NCBI RefSeq assembly: GCF_000159315.1
Contig: NZ_GG669998.1
Coordinates: forward strand, 66,905 to 116,829
Length of the DNA: 49,925 nt
From: Lentilactobacillus hilgardii DSM 20176 = ATCC 8290
GTDB taxonomy: Bacteria; Bacillota; Bacilli; Lactobacillales; Lactobacillaceae
Reading direction: 5' to 3'
Shown: positions 9,520-19,216 of the stretch, piece after piece
Position numbering within the stretch: position 1 is the stretch's first letter
Layout of the letters: the number at the start of each line of letters is the position of its first letter
The notes under the pieces: model-generated
The model's database searches: none
What the model was told of the DNA's origin: nothing
Seen by the model: the letters and a program-made list of their open reading frames with translations, nothing else
Translations under genes and position numbers: made by a program

Positions 9520-10203
9520 TTGAGTGACACATTAATTTCAGCTGAAAACTTATCATTGAGTTTTCCGAATCATCAAGTGCTTTCAAAACTAAGTTTCAAA
9601 GTAAATCGTGGAGATTTTTTAGGCGTGATCGGTGAAAATGGCGTTGGAAAGACAACTTTGGTTCGCCTTATTTTAAAGCAGCTTCGGCCGTCTTCCGGCA
9701 AAATAATCCTTAAAGAAGGGTTGAAGATTGGGTATGTTCCTCAATTTAGAAACATCGATGTTGAATATCCACTTTCTGTCAGAGACTTTGTTTCGTTAAG
9801 CTATACTGGTATTAAGTTACCCTGGCTTTCTAAAAAAGAACGAACACGTGTTGGAGAAGTCATGAATCGGGTCGGTCTGACAGCCATTTCCGATCGGCCG
9901 CTTGGATTGGCATCCGGTGGTGAAAAACAGAAGGCATATCTTGCACAAGCACTTCTTAATCATCCGGACCTGCTTATCTTAGATGAGTCAACGGCTAGTT
10001 TGGACCCAAATACCAAAAAAGAACTGCTTGATGTTGTGACGATGCTTAATAATGATATGGGACTGACCATTCTGTTTGTTTCGCATGACATGCAGCTGAT
10101 TCATGAATATCCAGATCGCTATCTTTGGCTTCGCAGAGACGGATACAGTACCGGGGCCATTTCAGACCTTCATAATGATTCAAAGGGGGAGTTGTATGTT
10201 TAG
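9520..10203 (+). CDS. znuC: Zinc/manganese-type ABC transporter, ATP-binding protein
   Basis: Energises metal uptake with the membrane protein encoded next. The 227 residues contain Walker A GENGVGKTT (38-46), a Q-loop (VPQF), the signature LASGGEKQKAYLAQA, Walker B LLILDEST and an H-loop (FVSHD). The divalent-metal (ZnuC/AdcC) assignment rests on operon structure with a ZnuB-type permease and on the Zur-like box in the promoter. The start is TTG 9520 after GCGGAGGT. It overlaps the permease gene by 8 bases. No solute-binding protein gene is adjacent, so ZnuA must be elsewhere. Confidence 0.88.
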   Translation: MSDTLISAENLSLSFPNHQVLSKLSFKVNRGDFLGVIGENGVGKTTLVRLILKQLRPSSGKIILKEGLKIGYVPQFRNIDVEYPLSVRDFVSLSYTGIKLPWLSKKERTRVGEVMNRVGLTAISDRPLGLASGGEKQKAYLAQALLNHPDLLILDESTASLDPNTKKELLDVVTMLNNDMGLTILFVSHDMQLIHEYPDRYLWLRRDGYSTGAISDLHNDSKGELYV

Positions 10204-10999
10204 TTTTGAATTCATGCAGAACGCCTATCTTGCCGGAACGTTAATTGCAATTGTCAGTGGAATTATGGGCGTTTTTGTCACAGCCCGAAATATGCCATTT
10301 ATGACGCATACACTTTCAGAAATCGGGTTTGCCGGCGCAGCGTTTGGAATTTTTATTGGGTGGACGCCACTGAACGGGATGCTGACGTTTACGACAATCA
10401 GTTCAATCCTTGTTGGGGAACTGAGTGGGAAAGTTGAGTCCCGAAGAGAAGCTGTTATTAGTGCAATTTCCGGTTTCTTTATTGGTTTAGGCATCTTATT
10501 TCTGTCACTTTCCAACAAAAATTCTAGTTATGCGACTAATATTTTGTTTGGTAGTGTTATTGGAATCAGTCGCCAGGATGTTTTACAAATGGTTGTGTTA
10601 TCTGTCATTGTTTTATTAATTCTCTTTGTTATTTTTAGAAACTTGAAGGATGATTCCTTTGATCCGGTGGGAGCACAGACCAACCATGTGCATAGTTCAC
10701 TCATTTCAATTATTTTTTTGGTATTATTGGCTTTTAGTGTGAGTGTTGCTGCCCAAATTGTTGGATCACTTCTAATCTTTGTTTTGTTAACACTGCCAGC
10801 CGCAAGCGCTAAGTACTTTACGCATACGGTTTTAAAAATGATGATGCTGGGTATTGCCTTTGCGTTGTTCGGAGTTTGGTTTGGATTATATTTGGGGTAC
10901 GTGACAAATTGGCCGGTTACTTTCTTTATTGCGACAATTGAAGCAGGTATTTATGCGATTTCATTGGGGTATAATTACTTACAAAGCAGAAGTGAGTAA
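10196..10999 (+). CDS. znuB: Zinc/manganese-type ABC transporter, permease
   Basis: ABC-3 family permease of about seven to nine membrane helices, 267 residues, partner of the ATPase encoded just upstream. Blocks typical of the family include GIMGVFVTARNMPFMTHTLSEIGFAG (24-49, in two overlapping pieces) and the C-terminal QIVGSLLIFVLLTLPAA. I chose ATG 10196, preceded by GGGGGAG, over an upstream ATG at 10103 that lies deep in the ATPase gene. The predicted substrate is Zn2+, inferred from the operator rather than seen in the protein. Confidence 0.88.
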   Translation: MFSFEFMQNAYLAGTLIAIVSGIMGVFVTARNMPFMTHTLSEIGFAGAAFGIFIGWTPLNGMLTFTTISSILVGELSGKVESRREAVISAISGFFIGLGILFLSLSNKNSSYATNILFGSVIGISRQDVLQMVVLSVIVLLILFVIFRNLKDDSFDPVGAQTNHVHSSLISIIFLVLLAFSVSVAAQIVGSLLIFVLLTLPAASAKYFTHTVLKMMMLGIAFALFGVWFGLYLGYVTNWPVTFFIATIEAGIYAISLGYNYLQSRSE

Positions 11000-11053
11000 T
11001 TATTTATCAAAATGCTAAGAAATTGATGATAATTTCACCAAATTTCCCTAAAC

Positions 11054-11073
11054 CCGAACATTTATGATAAAAT
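11054..11073 (+). promoter_or_regulatory. PurBox-like site and extended -10 upstream of purR
   Basis: CCGAAC at 11054-11059 sits in AAACCCGAACATT, one mismatch from the PurBox consensus AWWWCCGAACWWT. It is 5 bases upstream of an extended -10, TGATAAAAT (11065-11073). This position suggests autoregulation of purR. Confidence 0.55.
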
Positions 11074-11107
11074 CAAATAGATATTACATAAACTAGAGGT
11101 GGGAGAA

Positions 11108-11926
11108 TTGAAAGTACGAAGAAGCGACAGATTGATTGATATGACTAGGTATTTGTTAGAGCGACCGCATACGTTGGTTCCTTTAACATTTTTTGCCGAC
11201 CGTTATGATTCAGCAAAATCATCAATTAGTGAAGATTTAACAATTTTAAAACGAACATTTCAGGCACGAGGAACCGGACTCTTGGAAACCATTCCGGGGG
11301 CTGCAGGTGGTACCAGATTTTTGCCTTATATTTTAAAAGAAGAGGCGCAGCAGGTTGTTGGAAAATTAATAGACGAAATGTCCTCTGATAAACGCTATTT
11401 ACCTGGGGGATATGTGTATATGTCTGATTTACTGGGAAGCCCAGCAACACTTCGACAAATTGGCCGCATTTTTGCAACCCAGTATTTGAATCAAGATGTC
11501 GATGCTGTGATGACAATTGCGACCAAAGGTGTTCCAATCGCCCAAAGCGTTGCGAACTTCTTGAACGTCCCCTTTGTCATTGTCCGACACGATACTGAAA
11601 TCACTGAAGGTTCTACGGTGAACGTGAATTATGTTTCTGGATCATCAACCCGAATTGAGAAGATGTCATTATCAAAACGGAGTTTAAAGCCGGATTCAAA
11701 CGTTTTGATTGTTGATGACTACATGCGTGGCGGTGGGACAATCGGTGGTATGATTTCAATGGTCGAAGAATTTGATGCCAATTTAATTGGTGTTGGTGTT
11801 GTGGCTGAAAGTACGGTTCAAAGCGGCCGGGTTGTTGAAGACTATACATCGCTCATGCGTGTCGATGCGGAAAATAACACGGTTGTTTCTCAAGCTGGTA
11901 ACTATCTTGAGAAGATTTTTAATTAA
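11108..11926 (+). CDS. purR: Purine operon regulator PurR
   Basis: PurR is a DNA-binding regulator of purine genes that senses PRPP. The 272 residues combine an N-terminal winged helix (RRSDRLIDMTRYLLERPH, and AKSSISEDLTILK near 40-52) with a phosphoribosyltransferase-like domain that includes the PRPP loop VLIVDDYMRGGGT near 200. The start chosen is TTG 11108, giving MKVRRSDRL as in Bacillus PurR; GTG 11099 falls within the ribosome binding site AGAGGTGGGAG. A PurBox-like site overlaps its promoter region. glmU follows after 25 bases, and prs, which makes the ligand PRPP, is two genes on. Confidence 0.95.
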   Translation: MKVRRSDRLIDMTRYLLERPHTLVPLTFFADRYDSAKSSISEDLTILKRTFQARGTGLLETIPGAAGGTRFLPYILKEEAQQVVGKLIDEMSSDKRYLPGGYVYMSDLLGSPATLRQIGRIFATQYLNQDVDAVMTIATKGVPIAQSVANFLNVPFVIVRHDTEITEGSTVNVNYVSGSSTRIEKMSLSKRSLKPDSNVLIVDDYMRGGGTIGGMISMVEEFDANLIGVGVVAESTVQSGRVVEDYTSLMRVDAENNTVVSQAGNYLEKIFN

Positions 11927-11951
11927 AATGGCTCACTGAGGAGAAATTAGA

Positions 11952-13328
11952 ATGGCAACAAAAAATACAATCATATTAGCAGCCGGTAAAGGGACTCGGA
12001 TGAAATCCAAACTCTATAAAGTGTTACACCGACTTTGTGGTAAAACAATGGTAGACCATGTTTTAACGCAAGTGGAAAAAGCTGATATGGATAATGTCGT
12101 AACGGTCGTTGGATTTGGTGCTGATGCAGTTCGGGATAATCTTGGCAAACGAACGCAATATGTTGTTCAAGAAAAGCAACTGGGTACCGGACATGCTGTT
12201 TTGCAGGCGGAAGACCTTCTTGGGGAACTGGATGGCATGACGATGGTTGTTAGTGGTGACACACCTTTGTTTACGGCTCATACTTTTGAAAATCTGTTTA
12301 CTTACCATGAGAATAAAAAGGCTAAAGCAACAATCTTAACGTCAAATGCACCTGATCCGACGGGATACGGTCGAATTGTCAGAAACGATTTAGGAATTGT
12401 TGAGAAGATTGTCGAACAAAAAGATGCGTCGACTGAGGAACAAGCCATTCATGAAATTAACACTGGTGTTTATGTATTCGATAATCAGGCATTGTTTGAG
12501 GCACTGCATAAAATTAATAACGATAATGCCCAGGGCGAATACTATTTGACAGATGTTATCGAGGTTCTTAAATCAGAAGGAGAGACTATTGCAGCTTATC
12601 AAATGTCTGATTTTGATGAATCAATGGGCGTTAATGATCGGGTTGCGCTTGCACGGGCAACCAAAATTATGCAGACGAGAATCAATCGTCAGCATATGCA
12701 AGATGGTATTTCGATGATCGATCCCGAACGGACTTACATTGATACAGATGTTAAAATCGGTTCTGATACAGTTATTGAACCTGGAGTTCAGCTGAAAGGC
12801 TCAACGACAATTGGTCATGACTGTTACCTTGGTGCAAATTCCGAGATTCGCAATTCCACAATTCATGATCACGTTACAGTGACATCTTCACTTATTCAGG
12901 ATTCTGAAATGCTGGATTATTCGGATATTGGTCCAAACAGCCACTTGCGTCCGGGTGCTCTAATTGGCAAACATGTCCATCTTGGGAACTTTGTGGAAGT
13001 TAAGAAAGCTTCAATTGGAGAGGGCACTAAAGTTGGCCATTTAACTTATGTTGGAAATGCTAAATTAGGCAAAAATATCAACGTTGGCTGCGGTGTCATT
13101 TTTGTTAATTACGATGGGGCTAAAAAGCATGAGACAACTGTTGGGGATGATGCCTTTATTGGAAGCAATTCTAATTTGATTGCACCTCTTGAAATTGAGG
13201 ATCACTCCTTTATTGCTGCCGGATCTACAATTAATCGACCGGTTAATAAATATGACATGGCAATTGCTCGTTCTCGACAGACTAATAAACCGGGATATTT
13301 CAAGAAATTACCGTATCAAAAAGATTAA
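11952..13328 (+). CDS. glmU: Bifunctional GlcNAc-1-P uridylyltransferase / GlcN-1-P acetyltransferase
   Basis: Makes UDP-GlcNAc, the precursor of peptidoglycan and wall teichoic acid linkage units, in two steps. The N-terminal pyrophosphorylase domain starts with [13 protein letters not shown] (7-19) and has the Q-x-x-LGTGHA segment near 75. From about residue 255 the left-handed beta-helix acetyltransferase domain shows hexapeptide repeats and the motif [13 protein letters not shown]. The length of 458 is standard. The start is ATG after GAGGAG. purR-glmU-prs is a conserved order. No terminator is seen before the prs promoter. Confidence 0.98.
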   Translation: MATKNTIILAAGKGTRMKSKLYKVLHRLCGKTMVDHVLTQVEKADMDNVVTVVGFGADAVRDNLGKRTQYVVQEKQLGTGHAVLQAEDLLGELDGMTMVVSGDTPLFTAHTFENLFTYHENKKAKATILTSNAPDPTGYGRIVRNDLGIVEKIVEQKDASTEEQAIHEINTGVYVFDNQALFEALHKINNDNAQGEYYLTDVIEVLKSEGETIAAYQMSDFDESMGVNDRVALARATKIMQTRINRQHMQDGISMIDPERTYIDTDVKIGSDTVIEPGVQLKGSTTIGHDCYLGANSEIRNSTIHDHVTVTSSLIQDSEMLDYSDIGPNSHLRPGALIGKHVHLGNFVEVKKASIGEGTKVGHLTYVGNAKLGKNINVGCGVIFVNYDGAKKHETTVGDDAFIGSNSNLIAPLEIEDHSFIAAGSTINRPVNKYDMAIARSRQTNKPGYFKKLPYQKD

Positions 13329-13354
13329 TACTGATTTTTCCGCCTGAAACATTG

Positions 13355-13360
13355 TATAAT
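13355..13360 (+). promoter_or_regulatory. Possible prs -10 element
   Basis: TATAAT 31 bases before the prs start; the -35 region is poor, so prs may also be read from upstream. Confidence 0.35.
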
Positions 13361-13390
13361 TAATTTAGAAAAAACAATATGGAGGATCAT

Positions 13391-14371
13391 ATGGCTCGGC
13401 AATATTTTGATTCTAAACTGAAAATCTTTGCACTGAATTCCAATCGGCCTTTAGCTGAAAAAATTGCTAAAACCGTTGGCGTACCGCTTGGAAAGACATC
13501 TGTCGATCGTTTTAGTGATGGTGAAATTCGGATTAATATCGAGGAAAGTATTCGCGGCGATAATATTTTTATTATCCAATCGACTTCAGCACCTGTTAAT
13601 GATAATTTGATGGAACTTTTGATTATGGTTGATGCACTTAGACGTGCAAGTGCTGGCACCATTAATGTTGTGATTCCTTATTATGGTTACGCACGACAGG
13701 ATAGAAAAGCACGTTCACGTGAACCGATTACGGCTAAATTAGTTGCAAATATGATTCAAAAGGACGGCGTTGACCGCGTTGTTACACTTGATTTACATGC
13801 AGCGCAAATTCAAGGATTTTTTGATATTCCTGTTGATCATTTAATGGGGGCACCATTGCTTGCCGATCATTTTATCAAGGAAGGATTTGGCAGTGATGAT
13901 GTTGTTGTTTCACCGGATCATGGTGGTGTTTCCAGAGCAAGGGCATTAGCTGAATTTTTAAAGGCACCCATTGCAATTATCGATAAACGTCGTCCTCGTG
14001 CGAACGTTGCAGAAATTATGAATATTATCGGTGACGTTGCCGGTAAACGTTGTTTGATGATCGATGATATGATTGATACTGCTGGAACGATTACATTGGG
14101 TGCACAGGCATTGATTGATGCCGGTGCTAAAGAAGTATATGCTTGCTGTACACATCCAGTTCTTTCAGGGCCTGCAATTGAACGGATTAGAAAATCACCA
14201 ATCAAACAATTAGTGGTTACAGATACAATTCAATTACCCGCTGATAAGCAAATTGACAAGATTCAGCAAGTATCAGTTGGTCCGTTAATTGGTGATGCAA
14301 TAAAGAGAATCAATGAAAATAAACCGGTTAGTCCATTATTTAATAATCGATTTCGTGGTGATAATGATTAA
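13391..14371 (+). CDS. prs: Ribose-phosphate pyrophosphokinase
   Basis: Makes PRPP from ribose 5-phosphate and ATP, feeding purine, pyrimidine, NAD and histidine synthesis. The 326 residues show [11 protein letters not shown] near the start, [12 protein letters not shown] (around 101), [12 protein letters not shown] (around 135) and the PRPP loop [12 protein letters not shown] (around 224). The start is ATG 13391, five bases after GGAGG; ATG 13379 lies upstream of that site. Its stop overlaps the start of the next small gene by one base. Confidence 0.97.
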   Translation: MARQYFDSKLKIFALNSNRPLAEKIAKTVGVPLGKTSVDRFSDGEIRINIEESIRGDNIFIIQSTSAPVNDNLMELLIMVDALRRASAGTINVVIPYYGYARQDRKARSREPITAKLVANMIQKDGVDRVVTLDLHAAQIQGFFDIPVDHLMGAPLLADHFIKEGFGSDDVVVSPDHGGVSRARALAEFLKAPIAIIDKRRPRANVAEIMNIIGDVAGKRCLMIDDMIDTAGTITLGAQALIDAGAKEVYACCTHPVLSGPAIERIRKSPIKQLVVTDTIQLPADKQIDKIQQVSVGPLIGDAIKRINENKPVSPLFNNRFRGDND

Positions 14372-14742
14372 TGAATGATTTAATAAAACAGAAGCCTGCT
14401 ACAATGGGAATTGCTCTCGCTGCTATTATTAACTTGGTAACGATTGTTATTGGTCTGCCGATGATGGGAATTGGAAATATCGATTTTTTGGTTGGCTTGT
14501 TTCTGTTAGTACTGGCCTCTATTTTTATCGTCGGATCGGGACATTTATTTACCGGATGGCGGTTCTCTTTTAGAAAAAAGAGTGATTTGGAAGCAGAGAA
14601 TGCACCAAAGCATCCAGCGGCTAAAGACGTTGCTTCTATTAAGAACCAACCGATTAAGGTTAATAAGTATGCGCATTTTTGTTTGCGGGTTGGCGTTTTC
14701 TTAATTGTGTTGGGAATTGTATTAACCAGTATTGCCCCTTAG
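14371..14742 (+). CDS. Small membrane protein coupled to prs (unknown function)
   Basis: A 123-residue protein with membrane segments at about 12-32, 35-57 and 104-121, and a charged cytoplasmic loop between (FRKKSDLEAENAPKHPAAK). It has no signal peptide cleavage site or catalytic motif. It begins within the prs stop codon (TAATG), so it is probably translationally coupled. It resembles small lactobacillar proteins I would loosely place near DUF3899, but that is from memory and not secure. Confidence 0.7.
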   Translation: MNDLIKQKPATMGIALAAIINLVTIVIGLPMMGIGNIDFLVGLFLLVLASIFIVGSGHLFTGWRFSFRKKSDLEAENAPKHPAAKDVASIKNQPIKVNKYAHFCLRVGVFLIVLGIVLTSIAP

Positions 14743-14785
14743 GTAGTAGGTTATGACAACATTAACTTAATAGATTATACAAAAA

Positions 14786-14819
14786 GGGACCGGAACAAGT
14801 TTTGCTCCGGTCTTTTTTG
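14786..14819. terminator. Bidirectional terminator
   Basis: GACCGGA (14788-14794) pairs with TCCGGTC (14806-14812), followed by T6 on the plus strand and A5 before it. It serves prs from the left and the HAD gene from the right. Confidence 0.85.
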
Positions 14820-14861
14820 TGTGACAACTATTAGCAATAGAGATGAATGCTAAGCAGTCTA

Positions 14862-15668
14862 TTAAAGAATCCATTTTTTAATGGCATAGGCAACACCATT
14901 TTCAGCATTTGATTTCGTTACAAAGGATGCGGCCTCCTTGACGTCATCGATACCGTTTTCCATTGCAACACCTAATCCCGCGTATTTAATCATGGTTAAG
15001 TCATTTCCCTGATCGCCAATTGCCATGACATTTTCAGCGGAAAAGCAAAGATCCGTTGCCAGTGCGTGAAGGGCGTTACCCTTACTAGCTTTTTTATTCA
15101 TGATTTCAATAAAGAATGGTTCACTTTGAACGACATACATTTGATCCCGTAGACTTTGTGGCAGCTGATTGTTTGCAGTGGTAATCAGTTTCGGAAAGTC
15201 GACAAACATTGCCTTTGAAATGACCAAGTCAGGTTTGATTTCTTCTGGGGTTCTGTATTTGATTGGTAAACGGACAAGATAACTTTCACCAACACTATAA
15301 GGGCTTAGGTCCCGATTAAAAGCATAGATTGCGTCCATTGTTTCAAATTGGTAGTGGACACCTAATTTTCTGGCGAGCATTTCGGTTTCCAAAAACTCAT
15401 CATAAGTTAGTGTCTGATGGGTAATGACTTTGCCATCCAAGTTTTGAGACATTGCGCCGTTAAAAGTAATCGCGTATTCATCCGCCCCGCTGATAGACAA
15501 AGCATCTAAATATGGTTTGACGCCGCTTAGAGGGCGACCGGTACAAAGAACGACCTTAATGCCCTTTTGACGTGCGGCGGTAATGGTATCGATTGTTGGT
15601 TGGGCGAGATGATTTTTTTCATTTAAGAGGGTGCCGTCGATGTCAATTGTGATTAATTTGATATCCAT
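14862..15668 (-). CDS. Cof-type HAD phosphatase
   Basis: HAD-superfamily hydrolase with a Cof-type (C2) cap; such enzymes dephosphorylate sugar phosphates and similar small molecules. The 268 residues show motif I TIDIDGTLLN (D9, D11), motif II LCTGRP, a Lys in SKGNALHAL and motif IV AIGDQGNDLTMI. The size is typical for the YidA/YkrA group. The start is ATG after AAGGAGAA. It is the last gene of a three-gene minus-strand group with the HD and LipL-like genes. The substrate is unknown. Confidence 0.92.
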   Translation of the reverse strand: MDIKLITIDIDGTLLNEKNHLAQPTIDTITAARQKGIKVVLCTGRPLSGVKPYLDALSISGADEYAITFNGAMSQNLDGKVITHQTLTYDEFLETEMLARKLGVHYQFETMDAIYAFNRDLSPYSVGESYLVRLPIKYRTPEEIKPDLVISKAMFVDFPKLITTANNQLPQSLRDQMYVVQSEPFFIEIMNKKASKGNALHALATDLCFSAENVMAIGDQGNDLTMIKYAGLGVAMENGIDDVKEAASFVTKSNAENGVAYAIKKWIL

Positions 15669-15688
15669 AAAAAGTTCTCCTTTAAGCT

Positions 15689-17023
15689 TTAATTGATTAA
15701 TTTTCCGTTTCGGATGTGGCTCTTAAATTCTTCGTATTCGGGTTCGAATAAATCCACGTTTTTTTCCGGTCGAAGGACTTCACGAGGGAAGAAGAATCGA
15801 TTATCTCCCGTTTGACGATCGGAAATTGCAGTTACAAGTGGGCTAACTGATGAAAGATCGACCAAACTGCCATCGTCCTGCATCAGTTCGATTTGTTTTT
15901 TACCCGGTGTATAAGCATCATAGGGCAGATCGAAGCTGTTATCCGTAGCAGTATAATATTCGGGATTGAAGCCGGATTGTTCAATGATTTCACGTAAGCG
16001 CGGCAGCAAGTTTTCGGTGCTTTTATCGTACTTGACTGATTTTAAAGGCTTACGATCAATAAATCTTGTTGCCAAACTGCTGAGTATATCATCCGGATAC
16101 CGTTTCCAGTGAATGAAATAAGTGTTTAAAACACCATCATCCAACTGAAGATAATCGTCCAGATTAAAGTCTCCGCGTAAAAAGGGTAATAACAGGTAAG
16201 GCGTTGACGGTTCATTTTGAGTAGTTGCTCCAAATAAGACTCTGGCACGCTTCAAAAGCCTGTTTAAAACGACTTCCATCGCACGTGAGACGGGATGAAA
16301 GTAGACTTGTTGGTACATTTGAAAGCGACTGACGATATAATCTTCGACGGCATGCATGCCACTCATTTCAAAACAGATGCCCTCTTTATAAGGTCGCATG
16401 ACTTCAAGGATCCTCGAAAGATCAAAAGTACCGTATTTAACACCGGTATTGTAAGCATCTCGCAATAAATAGTCCATTCTATCGGCATCGAGTTGACTTG
16501 AAATCATTTCAACAACCTGTCTATTGGGATAGGTTTTATTGATGACACTTGCAACCTGGCGTGGGAAATCCGGGCTAATTCGTTGTAAGACATGGTTAAT
16601 TTCAGTTGACTCTGACGTAATAATGTCTTGGGTAATCTGTTCGTGATTTGTGCCGAAAATATGCTCAAACGTGTGAGAGTATGCACCATGACCGATGTCA
16701 TGAAGTAATGCGGCACACAGAACGACTAATTCTTCGGAATTATCCCATAATCCATCGCCAGGGCGGATAGAAGGAAAATTCTTTTGAAATGATTCAGTGA
16801 TCCGTCGTGCAATTTCATAAACACCTAAAGAATGTGCAAAACGCGAATGCTCGGCGCCGTGAAATATAAGTGATGTTGTTCCAAGTTGATGAACGCGTCT
16901 GAGTCGTTGGAATTCGGTTGTATTAATTAAATCTAAAATGACCTGATACTTAACGTAGACGTAGTTATGGACGGGATCTCGAAATACTTTCTCCCGCTTT
17001 AGTTGCTGATGTGCATAATCCAA
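15689..17023 (-). CDS. HD-domain phosphohydrolase (YwfO-like)
   Basis: A 444-residue HD protein related to dGTP triphosphohydrolases and SAMHD1. The metal site is visible as H64 in RFAHSLG, H108-D109 in LLHDIGHGAYSH, and a later Asp in SSQLDADRMDYLLRD. Bacillus YwfO is the closest relative I recall. A role in hydrolysing dNTPs or related nucleotides is likely but unproved. The start is TTG 17023 behind GGAGGC. The LipL-like gene lies 21 bases upstream on the same strand; B. subtilis has ywfL (lipL) and ywfO close together too. Confidence 0.9.
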   Translation of the reverse strand: MDYAHQQLKREKVFRDPVHNYVYVKYQVILDLINTTEFQRLRRVHQLGTTSLIFHGAEHSRFAHSLGVYEIARRITESFQKNFPSIRPGDGLWDNSEELVVLCAALLHDIGHGAYSHTFEHIFGTNHEQITQDIITSESTEINHVLQRISPDFPRQVASVINKTYPNRQVVEMISSQLDADRMDYLLRDAYNTGVKYGTFDLSRILEVMRPYKEGICFEMSGMHAVEDYIVSRFQMYQQVYFHPVSRAMEVVLNRLLKRARVLFGATTQNEPSTPYLLLPFLRGDFNLDDYLQLDDGVLNTYFIHWKRYPDDILSSLATRFIDRKPLKSVKYDKSTENLLPRLREIIEQSGFNPEYYTATDNSFDLPYDAYTPGKKQIELMQDDGSLVDLSSVSPLVTAISDRQTGDNRFFFPREVLRPEKNVDLFEPEYEEFKSHIRNGKLIN

Positions 17024-17044
17024 AAATAAGCCTCCATGGAAAAT

Positions 17045-17872
17045 TTATATGAGTGGTAATTGTTGATTTCTTAGCTGAATCTTTCTTAATTGTTTTTTCC
17101 GTAAGTCAATGAATGTGTCGGAACGAAAGAGCTGAGCTTGACTGTCCAGATCCAAAGACATCATTTGCTGACTGACACTTTTTAAAAAGTGTTGCTCAAC
17201 TGTCAGAAGATTAATATCTGGAAAGCCGATTTTTTCAACAGTTGTCATCGTTGTTTTATCGACTTGGGGAAAGGTCCAACGCGTTTGTGAATAAGCGTCT
17301 CCTGCTCGATAGAATTCCGAAACAACATTGCTTCGGGCATCTTGATCGCCTTCAACGCTTAGATACAACATTAATACGACGGCACCTTTTGAACGACGTT
17401 GTGCAATTCCGGCAATTTTTTGACCATTGACACTTAAATCATATTTACCGGGACAATATGAATGAGTGACCTCAAAGGTTTGAATGGATAATGTTGGAAA
17501 AGTTGCCATTATTAAATCTGCGATAATGTCGTAAGAATCGTCAACATCAAGTTTTCGATCTGCGTCCGGAATGAAGAGCGAAATGTTTAATACACCCGGG
17601 TCACTGATAACGGCAAGACCACCAGAATTGCGTAAAAAGTAATCGTACTTATTGGCGGTGAGACTTTGAAGGCCAGCTGTTAAATTTGGCAAATGACGGT
17701 CGTTGATTCCTAAAATTAAGGTTGGCTGATCTGTTGTCCAAAAATGAATAAAAGGTCGTTGAAATTGATCACAATAATCTAATAATGCATTTGTATCTGC
17801 GAACGATATTAATTTATTTGCCGGTGAGTAAGCTTGCTTAATCACGGTAATCGGCGTATTGGTAAAAGACAT
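17045..17872 (-). CDS. lipL: Lipoate/octanoate transferase family protein (LipL-like)
   Basis: Member of the LplA/LipB cofactor-transferase family, moving octanoyl or lipoyl groups onto dehydrogenase E2 or GcvH domains. The 275 residues show LILGINDRHLPN (52-63), RNSGGLAVISDPGVLNISL (81-99) and SYCPGKYDLSVNGQKIAGIAQRR (138-160, in two overlapping pieces). C140 matches the active-site Cys of amidotransferase LipL, and K152 the conserved Lys. The combination favours LipL over LplA ligase, but the annotation as a ligase-family protein is the safe fallback. First gene of the minus-strand group; an extended -10 lies upstream. Confidence 0.82.
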   Translation of the reverse strand: MSFTNTPITVIKQAYSPANKLISFADTNALLDYCDQFQRPFIHFWTTDQPTLILGINDRHLPNLTAGLQSLTANKYDYFLRNSGGLAVISDPGVLNISLFIPDADRKLDVDDSYDIIADLIMATFPTLSIQTFEVTHSYCPGKYDLSVNGQKIAGIAQRRSKGAVVLMLYLSVEGDQDARSNVVSEFYRAGDAYSQTRWTFPQVDKTTMTTVEKIGFPDINLLTVEQHFLKSVSQQMMSLDLDSQAQLFRSDTFIDLRKKQLRKIQLRNQQLPLI

Positions 17873-17907
17873 TTTTCCACCTCATTTTACAAACAATAAC
17901 ACAATTA

Positions 17908-17915
17908 ATTATAAC
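17908..17915 (-). promoter_or_regulatory. Extended -10 for the lipL group
   Basis: On the minus strand the sequence reads TGTTATAAT, with TATAAT at 17913-17908. No good -35 is seen, which is common for extended -10 promoters. Confidence 0.5.
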
Positions 17916-17931
17916 AGAATTTGTTCCTTTT

Positions 17932-17960
17932 TTCGCTTTACCCGCTATACTTGATATAAT
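17932..17960 (+). promoter_or_regulatory. Promoter of the DUF1934-rpoE transcript
   Basis: -10 TATAAT at 17955-17960, with a weak -35 (TTCGCT, 17932-17937) at 17 bases. Confidence 0.5.
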
Positions 17961-18044
17961 GGTTGTGAGTTAAAAAATGTGCATAAACGTATTGATGGTT
18001 ATATAATAAATCGTTAGACCAAGAAGGATTAAAGAAGGTGCATT

Positions 18045-18479
18045 ATGGATAATTTAGCAACTGGTGTTCCGGTTCAAATCCACCTTGAAACAAATATTTT
18101 ACAGAACGGTGAGACATCAAACTTTGTGTTTGATGCTACCGGTCAGTTGGTTCGAGTGGGAACTTCAATTTATATTCGTTATCAGGAGGAAACGGATGAC
18201 GGATCAGTTCCGGTTACAATCAAACTAATGGAAAATGGCGATGTTAAATTAACAAGATCAGCAGGGAATCGACTGCAATTGATTTTTTCTGCCGGCAAGC
18301 GAATTGCAGCGCGTTATGCAACACCATATGGACAACTTGAGGTTCAGACGGTGACGTCTTCTCTTGACATGGAGATTCTCAATCAACCCCTGCGTGGTAA
18401 GGTCGGAATTGATTATCTGCTGTATGCCGGAAGTGATTTATTAGGGAAGTACAATATTAGATTGCAATTTACAATTTAA
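18045..18479 (+). CDS. DUF1934 protein (YwiB-like)
   Basis: A 144-residue, beta-rich, soluble protein of the DUF1934 (YwiB) family, with a predicted calycin-like barrel. Motifs seen: IYIRYQE, VTIKLMENGDVKLTRSG-like segment and VDYLLY-type GIDYLLYAGSDLLG. The biochemical role is unknown. It directly precedes rpoE, as in many Bacilli. The start is ATG after AGAAGGTG. Confidence 0.85.
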   Translation: MDNLATGVPVQIHLETNILQNGETSNFVFDATGQLVRVGTSIYIRYQEETDDGSVPVTIKLMENGDVKLTRSAGNRLQLIFSAGKRIAARYATPYGQLEVQTVTSSLDMEILNQPLRGKVGIDYLLYAGSDLLGKYNIRLQFTI

Positions 18480-18523
18480 TCGGGTATAGTAGTTTTTAGA
18501 CTGTTGAAAGGACGTGTACCAGT

Positions 18524-19159
18524 TTGGAATTAGAAGTCTTTAAAGGCCAAAATAAAAGTGAACTATCAATGATTGAAGTTGCCCATGCAATTTTAGCAAA
18601 ACGAGGCGACACTATGCCGTTTGCTGATCTTGCTAATGCGGTACAAGCTTATTTAGGTGATAGTAACAAAGAAATTCGAGATCGCTTGTCGCAATTCTAT
18701 ACTGATTTAAACGTTGACGGTAGCTTTATTTCACTTGGTGATAATCTTTGGGGCTTACGAACATGGTACCCATATGAGTCAATCGATGAGGCAACTGTCC
18801 ACGCTGAGGATGAAGATGAAGATCGACCAAAGCGCAAAAAGCGTAAAAAGGTTAACGCCTTTCTTGCCGATGCATCGGATGATGATGACGTGATCGATTA
18901 CGATGATGATGATCCTGAAGACGATGACGATTTTGACGATGATGATACCGAAGATGACGATGATGACGAAGATACTACCGCATCTTCAGAAGACCTCGGT
19001 AAATATAATAAAGATCTTCAAGATATTGAAGATAATACAGATGATCCTGACGATTCCGATTTACCTGATGGCATCGAAGGTCAGTTAAACGAACTCGGTG
19101 ACGATGATGATGATTTTGACGACGATGACAATGATAACTTTGATTCAAAGAAAAAGTAA
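18524..19159 (+). CDS. rpoE: DNA-directed RNA polymerase subunit delta
   Basis: Delta subunit of Gram-positive RNA polymerase; it speeds recycling and tunes promoter sensitivity to the initiating NTP. The N-terminal HARE-HTH domain covers about residues 7-85 ([33 protein letters not shown]). The rest, after a basic patch KRKKRKKV, is a long tail dominated by Asp and Glu, encoded by GAT/GAC-rich repeats (18880-19140). At 211 residues it is longer than B. subtilis delta, through the acidic tail. The start is TTG 18524, with AAAGGA 10 bases upstream. pyrG follows, behind its own promoter. Confidence 0.96.
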   Translation: MELEVFKGQNKSELSMIEVAHAILAKRGDTMPFADLANAVQAYLGDSNKEIRDRLSQFYTDLNVDGSFISLGDNLWGLRTWYPYESIDEATVHAEDEDEDRPKRKKRKKVNAFLADASDDDDVIDYDDDDPEDDDDFDDDDTEDDDDDEDTTASSEDLGKYNKDLQDIEDNTDDPDDSDLPDGIEGQLNELGDDDDDFDDDDNDNFDSKKK

Positions 19160-19180
19160 TTAAGTCGTTGATGATTATTC

Positions 19181-19209
19181 TTGACTAATTGTCTTAATGT
19201 ATGTATTAT
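19181..19209 (+). promoter_or_regulatory. pyrG promoter
   Basis: -35 TTGACT (19181-19186), 17 bases, -10 TATTAT (19204-19209), then a T-tract leading to GGGCTCC at 19217, the likely start of transcription. Confidence 0.75.
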
Positions 19210-19216
19210 GTTTTTT

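Noticed and set aside
18880-19140. GAT/GAC-rich repeat as a separate repeat element
   Set aside because: It simply encodes the acidic tail of RNA polymerase delta.
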